Positions 20,176 through 30,939 of a stretch of DNA of 64,000 bases are shown one piece after another. A program made the position numbers and the translations under genes. Every line of letters starts with the position of its first letter. The stretch's first letter is position 1. The notes beneath the pieces are model-generated. The model saw only the letters and a list, made by a program, of their open reading frames with translations, was not told where the DNA came from and did not search any database. The DNA is from Parvibaculum sp. (GTDB lineage Bacteria; Pseudomonadota; Alphaproteobacteria; Parvibaculales; Parvibaculaceae), in contig JAUSLL010000089.1 of NCBI GenBank assembly GCA_030649335.1, positions 1 through 64,000 of the forward strand, written 5' to 3'.

Positions 20176-21594
20176 ATGAGCCATCCCACACGCCGCAGCC
20201 TATTGAAAATGGCAACCGCCGCTTCTGCCATTGCCGCCACAGGCACTGTGCCTGCGATTGTGCATTCGGCCTTTGCCGACACGCCTGCCGCCGCGACCAA
20301 AAACGGCGCATTGCCGAAATCGCTGCCGTGGCGCAACTGGTCGGGCGGACAAAGTTGCCAGCCCGCCCAACGCATCGCACCTGCCAATGAAGGCGAACTT
20401 GCAGAACTTCTCCGCAAAGTCCCGACGCCGATCCGCGCGGTCGGCGCTGGTCATTCCTTCTCGCCCGTGGTGCCGACCGACGGCACGCTGGTGACGCTCG
20501 ACCGCATTGCCGGTGTTGAAAATATCAATGCAAAAACGCATCAGGCCGATGTGCTCGGCGGCACACGGCTTTACCGCATGGCTGACGATCTGGCTGATAT
20601 GGGTCTCGCCTTCGACAATATGCCCGACATCAACAAGCAATCGCTGGCCGGGGCGATTTCGACATCGACGCATGGCACAGGCGCGAATATCGGTTCGCTC
20701 TCGACTTTCGTGCAAGGCCTGCGGCTCGTCACGGTATCGGGCAGGACCATCGATTGCAGCGCGACGAAAAACGCGGACCTGTTTCAGGCGGCACGCGTGT
20801 CGGTGGGCTCGCTGGGGCTGATCACAAAAGCACGCGTGCAGGCCCGCCCGCTCTACAAGCTCAAACGCCGCGTCTGGGTGCAGCCGGTGGAAGAAATGCT
20901 CGAAGCACTACCGGAGCTTGAAGCCAAGCATCGCAATTTTGAATTCTATTATGTGCCTTACTCAGGCCTCGCGCTTGGCATCAGCAATGACGAGACGGAC
21001 GAAGCCGAAACGCCGACGCTGATGAACGAGGATGATGACAGCCTGATGCAACTCAAGATGTTGCAGGACTGGCTCGGCTGGGCACCCGGTATGCGCCGCT
21101 GGGCCATTCAGAAAGCCTTTGGTGATTATCCCGTCGAGACGCGCGTGGATTTTTCGCACAAGACGCTGACGAGCGAGCGCGGTGTACGCTTCAACGAGAT
21201 GGAATATCACCTGCCGCGCGAAGTCGCCGCCGACGCGCTACGCGAGATCATAAAAACCATCGAGACCAATAATATCAGGGTTTTCTTCCCCATCGAATTT
21301 CGCACGGTGGCAGCCGACGACATCTGGCTGAGCCCCTTCTATGGCCGCAAGAGCGCGTCGATTGCCGTGCATCAGTTTCACGAATGGGACTATCACGACT
21401 ATTTCGCCGCCGTCGAAGCGATCTATAAAAAGCACGAGGGCCGGCCGCATTGGGGCAAGATCAATACGCTGAAGGCGGCAGACTTTGCCGCGCTTTACCC
21501 CAAATGGAATGACTTCCTGAAAATCCGCAAGGAACTCGACCCGACAGGAAAATTCCTCACGCCCTATATGAAGGACGTGTTCGGCGTCGCCTGA
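20176..21594 (+). CDS. FAD-binding oxidase/dehydrogenase, D-arabinono-1,4-lactone oxidase-like (VAO family), Tat-type signal
   Basis: Twin-arginine leader RRSLLKMATAASAIAATG; AVGAGHSFSP and LAGAISTSTHGTG motifs; C-terminal GRPHWGKIN as in ALO. Confidence 0.88.
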   Translation: MSHPTRRSLLKMATAASAIAATGTVPAIVHSAFADTPAAATKNGALPKSLPWRNWSGGQSCQPAQRIAPANEGELAELLRKVPTPIRAVGAGHSFSPVVPTDGTLVTLDRIAGVENINAKTHQADVLGGTRLYRMADDLADMGLAFDNMPDINKQSLAGAISTSTHGTGANIGSLSTFVQGLRLVTVSGRTIDCSATKNADLFQAARVSVGSLGLITKARVQARPLYKLKRRVWVQPVEEMLEALPELEAKHRNFEFYYVPYSGLALGISNDETDEAETPTLMNEDDDSLMQLKMLQDWLGWAPGMRRWAIQKAFGDYPVETRVDFSHKTLTSERGVRFNEMEYHLPREVAADALREIIKTIETNNIRVFFPIEFRTVAADDIWLSPFYGRKSASIAVHQFHEWDYHDYFAAVEAIYKKHEGRPHWGKINTLKAADFAALYPKWNDFLKIRKELDPTGKFLTPYMKDVFGVA

Positions 21595-21603
21595 ACTCAG
21601 AAT

Positions 21604-22458
21604 CTAGAATTTATAATCGCGGTCATGCGTGAGGCTCGGTACGCGCGCACGCGCATCGGCAACCGCTGCCGGATCAATGTCCGCCATAATGAAGCCCGTC
21701 TCGACACCGGCCTCGGCAATGACCTCACCCCAAGGCGCAACGATGAGTGAATGGCCGAAGGTTTCACGGCCCGTCTCATGTGTACCGCCCTGCGCGGCGG
21801 CAAAGACATAAGCCCCGCATTCGATCGCGCGCGCCCGCATCAGCACATGCCAATGGGCCTGACCTGTGGGCTTGGTAAAGGCCGCCGGAATGGTGAGAAA
21901 AGACGCACCCGCTTTGGCAAGCCCCCGATAGAGATGCGGAAAACGCAGGTCATAGCAAATGGTCATGCCCAGCGTGCCCCACGGCAGTTCGGCAACGACG
22001 GCTTTTGCTCCGGGTTTGAAATTTTTGGATTCGCGATAGCTCTCGCCGCCACCGAGATCGACGTCGAACATATGGATCTTGTCGTAACGCGCTGTGACCG
22101 CACCTTCGGGGTTGATGAGAAAAGAACGGTTGGCGAGTTGATCGGCTGAAATCTTGATCGGCAGCGAACCGATGAGGAGCCAGATTTTGCGCGCCGCCGC
22201 CACTGTGCGAAAAGCAGCAAGAGCCGTGTCGGCACCTTCCGCGACCGCTTTCTGAAACAGCAATTCACGGTTCGCTTCCATGAGCGACGTGTTTTCCGGC
22301 GTGGAAATAAACTGGGCGCCCGCGTCCGCCGCTTCATTGATGAGCGCGACAGCGATTTCGACATTTCGCGCAACATCGCGGCCTGCGCGCAACTGGACGC
22401 AGGCGGCTTTGAAGGGCCCAGAGGCAGTCATCGCCTCCGTCATCGCGGGGACGCTCAA
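21604..22458 (-). CDS. carbon-nitrogen hydrolase (Nit2/omega-amidase-like)
   Basis: FISTPENTS (Glu), RYDKIHMFDVD (Lys), GMTICYDLRFPHLYR (Cys) nitrilase triad. Confidence 0.93.
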   Translation of the reverse strand: MSVPAMTEAMTASGPFKAACVQLRAGRDVARNVEIAVALINEAADAGAQFISTPENTSLMEANRELLFQKAVAEGADTALAAFRTVAAARKIWLLIGSLPIKISADQLANRSFLINPEGAVTARYDKIHMFDVDLGGGESYRESKNFKPGAKAVVAELPWGTLGMTICYDLRFPHLYRGLAKAGASFLTIPAAFTKPTGQAHWHVLMRARAIECGAYVFAAAQGGTHETGRETFGHSLIVAPWGEVIAEAGVETGFIMADIDPAAVADARARVPSLTHDRDYKF

Positions 22459-22712
22459 GCGGCGAGCATTGCGTCGAGCTTGCCTGCGCCATCGAGCGCA
22501 TGAAGTTCATCGCAGCCGCCGACATGGGTATCGCCGATAAAAATCTGCGGCACGGTATAGCCGCCATTGGCGCGTTTGGTCATCTCATCGCGCAGATCCG
22601 CGTCCATGCCGACATCGACCTCTTTGAAGGCTACGCCCTTTTCCGACAGCAGTGCCTTGGCGCGGTAGCAATAGGGGCACATCATTGTCGTGTAGATCGT
22701 CACTTCGGCCAT
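22455..22712 (-). CDS. grxC: glutaredoxin 3
   Basis: MAEVTIYTTMMCPYCYRAKALL...VPQIFIGDTHVGGCDEL. Confidence 0.94.
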   Translation of the reverse strand: MAEVTIYTTMMCPYCYRAKALLSEKGVAFKEVDVGMDADLRDEMTKRANGGYTVPQIFIGDTHVGGCDELHALDGAGKLDAMLAA

Positions 22713-22744
22713 CGGGCACTCCTTGAACGCAAGCAATGCGACTA

Positions 22745-23518
22745 TCATACAGACACAGTGACCGACTGAACAACCCGTGCGAGCGTCAGCACCCGAAGCT
22801 CAACCGCACCGGCAGCGGCCAGCACACGGGCGCAAGCGTCAATCGTCGCCCCCGTCGTCATCACATCATCGACAAGCACGATGGTTTTGCCCTGAACGCG
22901 GGGTAGGCTGCGTGCGGGCACGGCAAAGGCACCCGCCACATTACGACGCCGCGCATCGCCCGAAAGCCCGACCTGAGGCCGCGTGGCGCGGACACGCGTG
23001 AGAAGCTCGGGCGCAAAGCCAAGGCCTGCCTCTGCCGCGATGAGGCGGGCAAGCTCGGCAGATTGATTATAGCGCCGCGTGAAAAGCCGCCGCCTGTGAA
23101 GCGGCACCGGCAGCACGAGGTCCGCGCCGGCCAGAACCTCGCCGCCCGCCCGCACCATCCAGCCTGCAAAAGCAGGCGCGGCCTCCATGCGGTCGGCATA
23201 TTTGAAACGCAACACGAGGGCGGCGGAGGCATCATTATATTGCATGACGCTGCGGGCTTTAGCATAAGGCGGCGGGCTTGAGGCCACATCGGGCCGGACC
23301 ATGCTGCCGCCCGGATCAAAGGCAAAGGGCAGCCCGCTCACCTCGCAAAAGGGCCGCGAGATAAAGTCGATGGCCGACCAGCAGGGCCCGCACAAACCAC
23401 CCTGTCGACTGACCGGCAACCCGCAGGACAGGCATTGCGGCGGCAAGGCAAGGTCGGCAGCCCGCGAGGCCAAGGCGCGGGCGCGAAAACCGATGGTCTG
23501 AAGGGCCGCGTGGATCAT
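22745..23518 (-). CDS. ComF family protein (phosphoribosyltransferase-like)
   Basis: CLSCGLPV...CGPC zinc-finger region; VLVDDVMTTGATIDAC PRPP motif. Start refined to MIHAALQTIG. Confidence 0.9.
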   Translation of the reverse strand: MIHAALQTIGFRARALASRAADLALPPQCLSCGLPVSRQGGLCGPCWSAIDFISRPFCEVSGLPFAFDPGGSMVRPDVASSPPPYAKARSVMQYNDASAALVLRFKYADRMEAAPAFAGWMVRAGGEVLAGADLVLPVPLHRRRLFTRRYNQSAELARLIAAEAGLGFAPELLTRVRATRPQVGLSGDARRRNVAGAFAVPARSLPRVQGKTIVLVDDVMTTGATIDACARVLAAAGAVELRVLTLARVVQSVTVSV

Positions 23519-23596
23519 GGGGTGAAGATAGCAGATGACGACTTTGGGTATAGGTGCCCCTTGCCCTTCGCGGCCTCCCCTACCAATATGCGCGCC

Positions 23597-24505
23597 ATGT
23601 CGGCACCCCAGATGATCTTTGACCGCAACCTGCTGAAAACGCGCCGGAACCGCGCGGCGTCGGGCTTTGGCGCGCATGACTTTTTGCTGGTGCGCGCCGC
23701 CGAAGACATGGGCGAGCGGCTTGGCATCATCACACGGACTTTTGAGAAAGCTCTCGACCTCGGCTGTCATCAGGGCGCGGTGGATAAGATGGGGCTCGCG
23801 CCCGACAAGATCGGCACGCTCGTCAGCGCCGACCTGTCGCCTGCGATGCTCGCAGGGCTGAGCGGCGCTCGCGTTGCGGCCGATGAGGAGCACCTGCCCT
23901 TCGCCGACAAATCATTCGATCTCATCGTCTCGGCACTGTCGCTGCACTGGACCAATGATCTGCCCGGTGCGCTGATCCAGATCCGCCGCGCGCTGGTCGC
24001 GGACGGGTTGTTCATGGGCGCGATGTTTGGCGGCGACACGCTCACCGAATTGCGCCAGTCGCTGACCCAAGCCGAAGTTGAAATCGACGGGGGCCTGAGC
24101 CCGCGCGTCTCGCCCTTTGCCGACCTGCGCGACATGGGCGCGCTGATGCAGCGGGCAGGATTTGCTCTGCCTGTCGTTGACAGCGACCGCGTGACCGTCA
24201 CCTATGCGCACCCGCTGAAACTGATGGCGGAGCTGCGCGGCATGGGCGAAACCAATGTCATCGGCGAGCGCCGCCGCGTGCCGCTGACGCGCAAAACACT
24301 GATGCGGGCCTGCGATATTTATATTGAAAAGTTTGGAAATGCCGATAGCCGTGTCACGGCGACTTTCGAGATTGTGATGCTGGCAGGCTGGAGCCCGCAT
24401 GAGAGCCAGCCGAAGCCCTTACGGCCCGGCAGCGCCACGGCACGGCTTGCCGATGCGCTGGGATCGGTTGAACAACCCGCAGGCGAGAAGACGCCGCGCG
24501 GCTGA
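23597..24505 (+). CDS. SAM-dependent methyltransferase (BioC/NDUFAF5-like)
   Basis: IFDRNLLKTRRNRAA, LDLGCHQGAV, FDLIVSALSLHWTNDLPGALIQIRRAL. Confidence 0.88.
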   Translation: MSAPQMIFDRNLLKTRRNRAASGFGAHDFLLVRAAEDMGERLGIITRTFEKALDLGCHQGAVDKMGLAPDKIGTLVSADLSPAMLAGLSGARVAADEEHLPFADKSFDLIVSALSLHWTNDLPGALIQIRRALVADGLFMGAMFGGDTLTELRQSLTQAEVEIDGGLSPRVSPFADLRDMGALMQRAGFALPVVDSDRVTVTYAHPLKLMAELRGMGETNVIGERRRVPLTRKTLMRACDIYIEKFGNADSRVTATFEIVMLAGWSPHESQPKPLRPGSATARLADALGSVEQPAGEKTPRG

Positions 24506-24679
24506 TCAGGCGAACAGATCGACGATGCGCTGGAACATAGCGACAAGGCTTGTGCCGATGGTCGTGGTAGCTGCAGCAACAACCATCGAGAGCAATGCGG
24601 CGATCATACCGTATTCAAGCGCCGTGGCCCCGCGCGTGTCTTTTGAGAACCGCAAAAGCATCTCGTGCATATTGGTCAT
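24506..24679 (-). CDS. Flp family type IVb pilin
   Basis: 57 aa; FSKDTRGATALEYGMIAALLSMVVAAATT prepilin motif. Confidence 0.88.
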   Translation of the reverse strand: MTNMHEMLLRFSKDTRGATALEYGMIAALLSMVVAAATTTIGTSLVAMFQRIVDLFA

Positions 24680-24720
24680 CTTATGCCTCCCACCTTCCGT
24701 CTGACTTCGCCCGCCTCCCT

Positions 24721-25158
24721 TCACAGAAGATCGAGCAAGGCAGCCACAAGCGGTTCATCCGCCGGTGGCATCGCATAGGACCGCAAATCAGCGGGCCTGA
24801 CCCATTTCAGTGCCTGCCCCTCGCGGGACTGCACCTGACCCTCCCAACGCCGGCAAATATAAAGCGGCATCAGCAGGTGAAACGTCTCGTAGCCGTGGCT
24901 TGCAAAACTGAGCGGCGCAAGACAAGGCGGCGCGACAGTGATGCCGAGTTCTTCGTTGAGCTCCCGGATCAAAGCCTGCTCCGGCACCTCGCCGGGATCG
25001 ACCTTGCCGCCGGGAAATTCCCAAAGGCCCGCCATTGACTTGCCCTCGGGACGCTGCGCCAACAAAACGCGGCCATCCATATCGACAAGCGCACAGGCCA
25101 CCACCAGAACCAGCTTTTTAAGCTCCGGGGCCCCTTTGCGCTCGTCCATCATGCTCAC
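24721..25158 (-). CDS. mutT: (deoxy)nucleoside triphosphate pyrophosphohydrolase, MutT-like Nudix
   Basis: Nudix box GGKVDPGEVPEQALIRELNEELGI. Confidence 0.92.
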   Translation of the reverse strand: MSMMDERKGAPELKKLVLVVACALVDMDGRVLLAQRPEGKSMAGLWEFPGGKVDPGEVPEQALIRELNEELGITVAPPCLAPLSFASHGYETFHLLMPLYICRRWEGQVQSREGQALKWVRPADLRSYAMPPADEPLVAALLDLL

Positions 25159-25265
25159 ATTATTTTCTTAATGAATTGGGATAAGAACCCGCTGAATTAG
25201 GCGCAAAACGCCCCTATTCCAGCCGGTTTCCTCGAATTGAGCTGCGATTGTCCGCCCAAACCATA

Positions 25266-26861
25266 TTAGCTGCGATAGTCCGCATTAATTGAAATATAGC
25301 CGTGCGTGAGATCGCAGGTCCAAACAGTGGCAGCCCCCGAACCGACGCCGACATCGACTTCGATATTGATGTCGGAGCCTTTCATGTGGCGGGCGACGGG
25401 CGTTTCATCAAATCCGGGCACAGCCTGACCGTCGCGCGCGACATCAACACCGCCGATGCGGATCGAAAGCCGGTCACGATCAGCGGCCTCACCCGATTTG
25501 CCGACCGCCATGACGATGCGGCCCCAATTGGCGTCCTCACCCGCAATCGCGGTTTTGACGAGCGGCGAATTGGCGATGACCAGACCGATGGTGCGCGCCG
25601 CCTTGACGCTCTCGGCACCCGACACAGCAACAGAAATAAATTTCGTCGCACCTTCACCGTCGCGCACGACCTGATGCGCAAGATCAAGGAGCAGCTCATC
25701 AAGCGCGGCTCGGAAAGCGGCCAAACGCGGATCGACAACCGAGGTGAGCGAGGTTTTACCACGCATGGCTGTGCCGGTGGCAAAGAGCATCAGCGTGTCC
25801 GACGTTGATGTATCGCTATCCACTGTCGTCGCGTTGAAGCTCTTATCCGCGCCGCTGGCGATCAATGATTGCAGGAGCGGCGCAGCAATGGCGGCATCCG
25901 TCACGACAAAGGCGAGCATGGTGGCAAGGTCCGGCGCGATCATGCCTGAGCCTTTGGCTATACCGTTGATCGTGACTTTGACGCCGTCGATTTCAACAGA
26001 ACGCGTCGCGAGCTTGCGATAAGTGTCCGTCGTCATGATGGCGCGGGCAGCCTTGTCCCAATTGTCTTCATCCGCTTCAAACAGTGCCGTGCCGATACCA
26101 TCGATAACAGGGCGCGGGTCGAGCGGCTGGCCGATGACGCCTGTGGAGGCGACAAAGACTTCGCTGGTGCGGGCACCTGCGGCACGCGCTGCGGCTTCAA
26201 CAGTTGCCTCAACGGTTGCCACACCTGCCTTGCCGGTGAAGGCATTGGAATTGCCGGAATTGACGACAACGATGCGGCCCGAACCTGATTTCACATTGGC
26301 GCGGCACAGATCAACCGGCGCAGAGGCCGTCTTTGATGTGGTGAAGACACCTGCCGCCGTTGTGCCTTCGGGCAGACGGATGACGAGCACGTCATCGCGG
26401 CCTTTATATTTGATGCCGGTCGCTGCTGTACCTAGATCGACACCCTGAAGACCCGGCAATTTAGCAAATTTCTTCGGTGCCAGAGGCGAGACAGCGCTTG
26501 CCACTTTTTTAGCTTTGGCAGGCTTTTTCGCAGGTTTCTTGGCTGCCGGTTTTTTGACTACGAGCTTTTTCGCCGCCGGTTTCTTCGCCGGAGCTTTTTT
26601 AGACACGGCCTTTTTTGCGGCGGGCGTCTTGGCGACCGTCTTCTTCTTCGCCGCCGCTTTTTTCACAACCGCCTTTTTAGCCGGTGCCTTCTTTGCAACA
26701 GATTTTTTGGTGGCGGACTTTTTCGCGGCAGGCTTCTTGGCAGAAGCCTTTTTAGCCGCGGCCTTCTTCGCAGCCGGTTTCTTTGCAGCCAATTTTTTGG
26801 CGGGCGCTTTTTTGGCGGTGGCTTTTTTCTTGGACTTCACGGTGGCGCTCCGACTGGGCAA
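25266..26861 (-). CDS. argJ: bifunctional ornithine acetyltransferase / N-acetylglutamate synthase, with Lys/Ala-rich N-terminal extension
   Basis: ArgJ core from [38 protein letters not shown] autoprocessing motif, DANWGRI; first ~120 aa are (xAAKK)-type repeats. Confidence 0.95.
   Translation of the reverse strand: MPSRSATVKSKKKATAKKAPAKKLAAKKPAAKKAAAKKASAKKPAAKKSATKKSVAKKAPAKKAVVKKAAAKKKTVAKTPAAKKAVSKKAPAKKPAAKKLVVKKPAAKKPAKKPAKAKKVASAVSPLAPKKFAKLPGLQGVDLGTAATGIKYKGRDDVLVIRLPEGTTAAGVFTTSKTASAPVDLCRANVKSGSGRIVVVNSGNSNAFTGKAGVATVEATVEAAARAAGARTSEVFVASTGVIGQPLDPRPVIDGIGTALFEADEDNWDKAARAIMTTDTYRKLATRSVEIDGVKVTINGIAKGSGMIAPDLATMLAFVVTDAAIAAPLLQSLIASGADKSFNATTVDSDTSTSDTLMLFATGTAMRGKTSLTSVVDPRLAAFRAALDELLLDLAHQVVRDGEGATKFISVAVSGAESVKAARTIGLVIANSPLVKTAIAGEDANWGRIVMAVGKSGEAADRDRLSIRIGGVDVARDGQAVPGFDETPVARHMKGSDINIEVDVGVGSGAATVWTCDLTHGYISINADYRS
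26505..26861 (-). repeat. Coding tandem repeats: Lys/Ala-rich (AKKPAAKK)n histone-H1-like segment fused to ArgJ
   Basis: About 47 Lys in the first 120 residues; ~5-residue periodicity visible in the translation. Confidence 0.9.
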
Positions 26862-26873
26862 AAGGGAGGTGCG

Positions 26874-27731
26874 TTACGGCGCGGGCGTCATCTGTGACGC
26901 AGGTGCCTTGGCTGCTCCGACAATTTCGACTTTTGCCGCTTTACGCAAGTCTTCCATCACCTTATTGCTCTGCTCGCGCACCAGCGAGCGCATGATCTCG
27001 TCCTGCGCTTCTTCAAATGTGGGCTTGGGCGCTTTGCGCGTGTCGATGAGTTTAATCACATGCCAGCCGAATTGCGTCTCGACGGGTGCTGAGACCTCGC
27101 CCTTCTTCATGGCGAAAACGGCATTTGCAAATTCCGGCACCATATCGGCTTTCTTGAACCAGCCGAGATCGCCGCCATCGGCCGCGCTTGAATCCTTCGA
27201 TGCTTTTTTGGCAGCCGCTTCGAAGCTCTCGCCGCCCTTGATGCTGTCGATGGCTTTTTGCGCCTCGGCCTTGGACGTCACAAGAATATGGGCGGCATGG
27301 GCTTCTGTCTCGGATTCGGCCTTGGCGATATTGGCGTCGTAATAGGCTTTGACCTTGGCTTCCGACACTTTGTCGCGCATCAGCTGGACCCAATAGACGT
27401 CACGTAGCACTTTTTCGTCGAAATAGGCCTCGCGCGCCTTCACCATCGGATCATCCTGCATCTTCTTGGCGCGCGCGGCGTCGGCCACAATGCGCCGGTC
27501 GATCAGCATGGAGAGAAGATACTGGAACCGCTGCTGCTCGGGCAGTTGCGCCAACGCCTGACCCATTTCCTCATCCGCCAGTGCCACATCGGACAATTTG
27601 ATGGGCTTACCGTTGACATGGGCGATGATCTCGTCAGACCCCGTGTCAGCCGCTGAGGCCGCAAAAACGCCGCCGGTCGCCAGACCAAACGCAAGAACAC
27701 CGGAGATGAGGGGACGACGGAGGCAACGCAT
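26874..27731 (-). CDS. peptidylprolyl isomerase (parvulin/PpiC type), exported
   Basis: Signal peptide; AHAAHILVTSKAEAQKAIDSIKGGESFEAAAKKASKDSSAADGGDLGWFKKADMVPEFANAVF. Start refined to MRCLRRPLIS. Confidence 0.93.
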   Translation of the reverse strand: MRCLRRPLISGVLAFGLATGGVFAASAADTGSDEIIAHVNGKPIKLSDVALADEEMGQALAQLPEQQRFQYLLSMLIDRRIVADAARAKKMQDDPMVKAREAYFDEKVLRDVYWVQLMRDKVSEAKVKAYYDANIAKAESETEAHAAHILVTSKAEAQKAIDSIKGGESFEAAAKKASKDSSAADGGDLGWFKKADMVPEFANAVFAMKKGEVSAPVETQFGWHVIKLIDTRKAPKPTFEEAQDEIMRSLVREQSNKVMEDLRKAAKVEIVGAAKAPASQMTPAP

Positions 27732-28001
27732 GATGAAGTTCCTGAAGACCGATCCTGAGCCCCCTGATCCGGGTCCAATAATCGGGGTAAATAAAGCCGC
27801 GCCGGACGAGGCTCCGAGCCTCCCGCACACGGGCGTGCCTATGGCACATTTTTGCCCATGATGACGCGCACGCCGCGCCCGCACAAGGCAGCGGAACATT
27901 AATAAACCGAGAGACTTGCGGCCATTTTGTGGCAGCGGACGAACCCCTGCGGCATGGCCGCCGGACGGGCCCGCCTGGCCCTCGCGAGAGGGCCAGTTTC
28001 A

Positions 28002-28030
28002 TTGACAACATCGCCCCTGCTGCTTACATG
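28002..28030 (+). promoter_or_regulatory. Putative secA promoter TTGACA-N17-TACATG
   Basis: -35 at 28002..28007, -10 at 28025..28030. Confidence 0.45.
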
Positions 28031-28195
28031 TCAGCTGTCTTTTTTCCCGCTACGGCCACCAGGGCCTTGAGGGCTTTTTGGCCGCCCCTGAACCGCTATT
28101 CAGGGTGCGCGCGGCGAGATGCCCCGATGGCGCGCCCGCCCGACAAGCTCTCACAGCACAAAGTCTATGCGGAACGCATTGAGGAAACAGAATTC

Positions 28196-30919
28196 ATGGC
28201 TAGCTTCGGCGCTCTCGCCAAGCGGTTGTTCGGCAGCGCCAACGACCGCAAGCTCAAAGCTTACACAACGCGGGTCAACGAGATCAACGCGTTCGAACCG
28301 GCCATTTCAGCCCTCAGCGACGACGATCTGAAAGCCAAGACCGCCGAATTCCGCGCCCGCCTTGAAGCCGGCGCGACGCTCGACGATCTTCAGGCCGAAG
28401 CCTTTGCCACGGTGCGCGAAGCCGCCCAACGTGCGCTCGGTCAACGCCACTATGACACCCAGCTCATGGGCGGCATGGTGCTGCATGACGGCAAGATCGC
28501 CGAAATGAAAACCGGTGAAGGTAAAACACTTGTTGCCACCCTCGCCTGCTATCTGAACGCGCTGCCCGGCAAAGGCGTCCATGTCGTCACCGTCAACGAC
28601 TACCTTGCCAAACGCGACAGCGAATGGATGGCGCAGGTCTACAACTTCCTCGGCATGACCACCGGCGTCATTCTGCACGGGCTGGACGACAACGAACGCC
28701 GCGACGCCTATGCCGCCGACATCACCTACGGCACCAACAACGAATACGGCTTCGACTATCTGCGCGACAACATGAAATATCAGGTCGCCGCCATGGTGCA
28801 GCGCCGCCACGCCTATGCGATCGTCGACGAAGTGGACTCGATCCTCGTTGACGAAGCCCGCACGCCGCTCATCATTTCCGGCCCGCTCGACGACAAGTCG
28901 GAACTCTACATCTCCATCGACGACATCATCCCGATGATTGCCGACGAAGACTTCGAACTCGATGAAAAACAGCGCACCGTCAACCTGACGGAAGACGGCA
29001 ACGAGAAGATCGAGGCGATCCTCGCCGAACGCAGCATTCTCAAAGAAGGTTCGCTCTACGACATCGAGAACATCACCATTGTCCACCATGTGCAGAACGC
29101 GCTGAAGGCGCACAAGCTGTTCCAGAAGGACAAGGACTATATCGTCAAGGGCGACAAGCTCATGATCATTGACGAGTTCACCGGCCGCATGATGGAAGGC
29201 CGCCGCTATTCAGACGGTTTGCATCAGGCGCTCGAAGCCAAGGAACGCGTGACGATCCAGCCGGAAAACCAGACGCTGGCCTCGATCACCTTCCAGAATT
29301 ATTTCCGCATGTACGAAAAGCTTTCCGGCATGACGGGCACGGCGCTGACCGAAGCCGACGAATTCATGGACATCTATGGCCTTGAAGTGATCGAAGTGCC
29401 GACCAACCGGCCTATTGCGCGTATTGACGAGGACGACGAAGTCTATCGTTCGGCCCGCGAAAAATATGAAGCCATCGTGCTTGAACTTGACGATTGCGTG
29501 AAGCGCGGCCAGCCCGTGCTCGTCGGCACCGTGTCGATTGAGAAATCCGAAACGCTGTCTGAATTCCTCAAGAAGAAAAAGATCAAGCACAACGTCCTGA
29601 ACGCGCGCTATCACGAGCAAGAAGCTTACATTGTGGCGCAGGCCGGTGTGCCCGGCTCGATCACCATCGCCACCAACATGGCCGGTCGCGGCACCGACAT
29701 TCAGCTCGGCGGCAACCTTGAAATGCGCGTCGCCGACGAGACAGCGGGCATCGAGGACGAGCGCAAGCGCGAACGCAAGATCGAAGAGATCAAAGCCGAC
29801 ATCGCTGCCAAGAAGGAAGCCGCCAAAGACGCGGGCGGCCTCTACATCATCGGCACCGAACGCCACGAAAGCCGCCGCATCGACAACCAGCTGCGCGGCC
29901 GCTCAGGCCGTCAGGGCGATCCGGGACGTTCCAAGTTTTTCCTCTCGCTTGACGACGACCTGATGCGCATTTTCGGCACCGACCGCATGGAAGGCGTGCT
30001 GCAGAAGCTCGGCCTTAAAGAAGGCGAAGCGATCATCCATCCCTGGATCAACAAGGCGCTGGAAAAAGCCCAGCAAAAGGTTGAAGCGCGCAACTTCGAC
30101 ATGCGCAAGAATGTGTTGAAATATGACGACGTGATGAACGATCAGCGTCGCGTGATTTTCGATCAGCGCGTCGATCTGATGAACGCCCCCGACGTGGCTG
30201 AAACGATCACCGATATGCGCCATCAGGTGATCGACGGGCTTGTGACGACACATATTCCCGCCAAAGCCTATGCCGAACAATGGGACGCCGAAGGCCTCAA
30301 AGAAGCGATCACACTGACGCTCGGTCTTGATCTGCCGATCGCCGAGTGGGCTGCCGAAGAAGGCATTGCCGATCAGGAAATGCGCGACCGTCTTTATGAC
30401 GAGGCCGACCGCGCCATGGCGCAGAAGGTTGCCATGTCCGGCACCGACCTGATGCGTCAGGTGGAAAAAGCCGTGCTGCTGCAAACGCTCGATCATCACT
30501 GGCGCGAACATCTGATGATGCTCGACTATCTGCGTCAGGCCGTTGGCCTGCGCGGCTATGCGCAGCGTGACCCGCTGAACGAATATAAAGGGGAAGCCTT
30601 CGAGCTTTTCGAAAGCCTGCTCAACCGTCTGCGCGAAGACGTGACGCGCCAGATGATGAATGCGCAATTTGTGCAGGAAGCAGCGCCGCGCATTGAAGAC
30701 ACGCCGCTGCCGCAGATGCGGGCTGAACACATCAACCCGAACACCGGCGAGAATGAGTTCGACGGCGGCAACGAGGCGGGCAACCGCCCGGCGCGCAATG
30801 CACCGCCCGTCGCCGTGAACCCCAATGACCCGACGACATGGGGCAAGGTCGCACGCAACGAAGCCTGCCCTTGCGGCTCGGGCAAGAAGTTCAAACATTG
30901 CCACGGGTCTTTTGCCTGA
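28196..30919 (+). CDS. secA: preprotein translocase subunit SecA
   Basis: [34 protein letters not shown]-terminal zinc motif [15 protein letters not shown]; start refined to [14 protein letters not shown]. Confidence 0.98.
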   Translation: MASFGALAKRLFGSANDRKLKAYTTRVNEINAFEPAISALSDDDLKAKTAEFRARLEAGATLDDLQAEAFATVREAAQRALGQRHYDTQLMGGMVLHDGKIAEMKTGEGKTLVATLACYLNALPGKGVHVVTVNDYLAKRDSEWMAQVYNFLGMTTGVILHGLDDNERRDAYAADITYGTNNEYGFDYLRDNMKYQVAAMVQRRHAYAIVDEVDSILVDEARTPLIISGPLDDKSELYISIDDIIPMIADEDFELDEKQRTVNLTEDGNEKIEAILAERSILKEGSLYDIENITIVHHVQNALKAHKLFQKDKDYIVKGDKLMIIDEFTGRMMEGRRYSDGLHQALEAKERVTIQPENQTLASITFQNYFRMYEKLSGMTGTALTEADEFMDIYGLEVIEVPTNRPIARIDEDDEVYRSAREKYEAIVLELDDCVKRGQPVLVGTVSIEKSETLSEFLKKKKIKHNVLNARYHEQEAYIVAQAGVPGSITIATNMAGRGTDIQLGGNLEMRVADETAGIEDERKRERKIEEIKADIAAKKEAAKDAGGLYIIGTERHESRRIDNQLRGRSGRQGDPGRSKFFLSLDDDLMRIFGTDRMEGVLQKLGLKEGEAIIHPWINKALEKAQQKVEARNFDMRKNVLKYDDVMNDQRRVIFDQRVDLMNAPDVAETITDMRHQVIDGLVTTHIPAKAYAEQWDAEGLKEAITLTLGLDLPIAEWAAEEGIADQEMRDRLYDEADRAMAQKVAMSGTDLMRQVEKAVLLQTLDHHWREHLMMLDYLRQAVGLRGYAQRDPLNEYKGEAFELFESLLNRLREDVTRQMMNAQFVQEAAPRIEDTPLPQMRAEHINPNTGENEFDGGNEAGNRPARNAPPVAVNPNDPTTWGKVARNEACPCGSGKKFKHCHGSFA

Positions 30920-30939
30920 CGGCTTGAAGACGACACATG

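Noticed and set aside
26515-27342. Plus-strand ORF of 275 aa beginning [26 protein letters not shown], looks like a repetitive membrane protein
   Set aside because: It is the antisense reading of the Lys/Ala repeats of ArgJ (AAG/AAA read as CTT/TTT); argJ is clearly the real gene.
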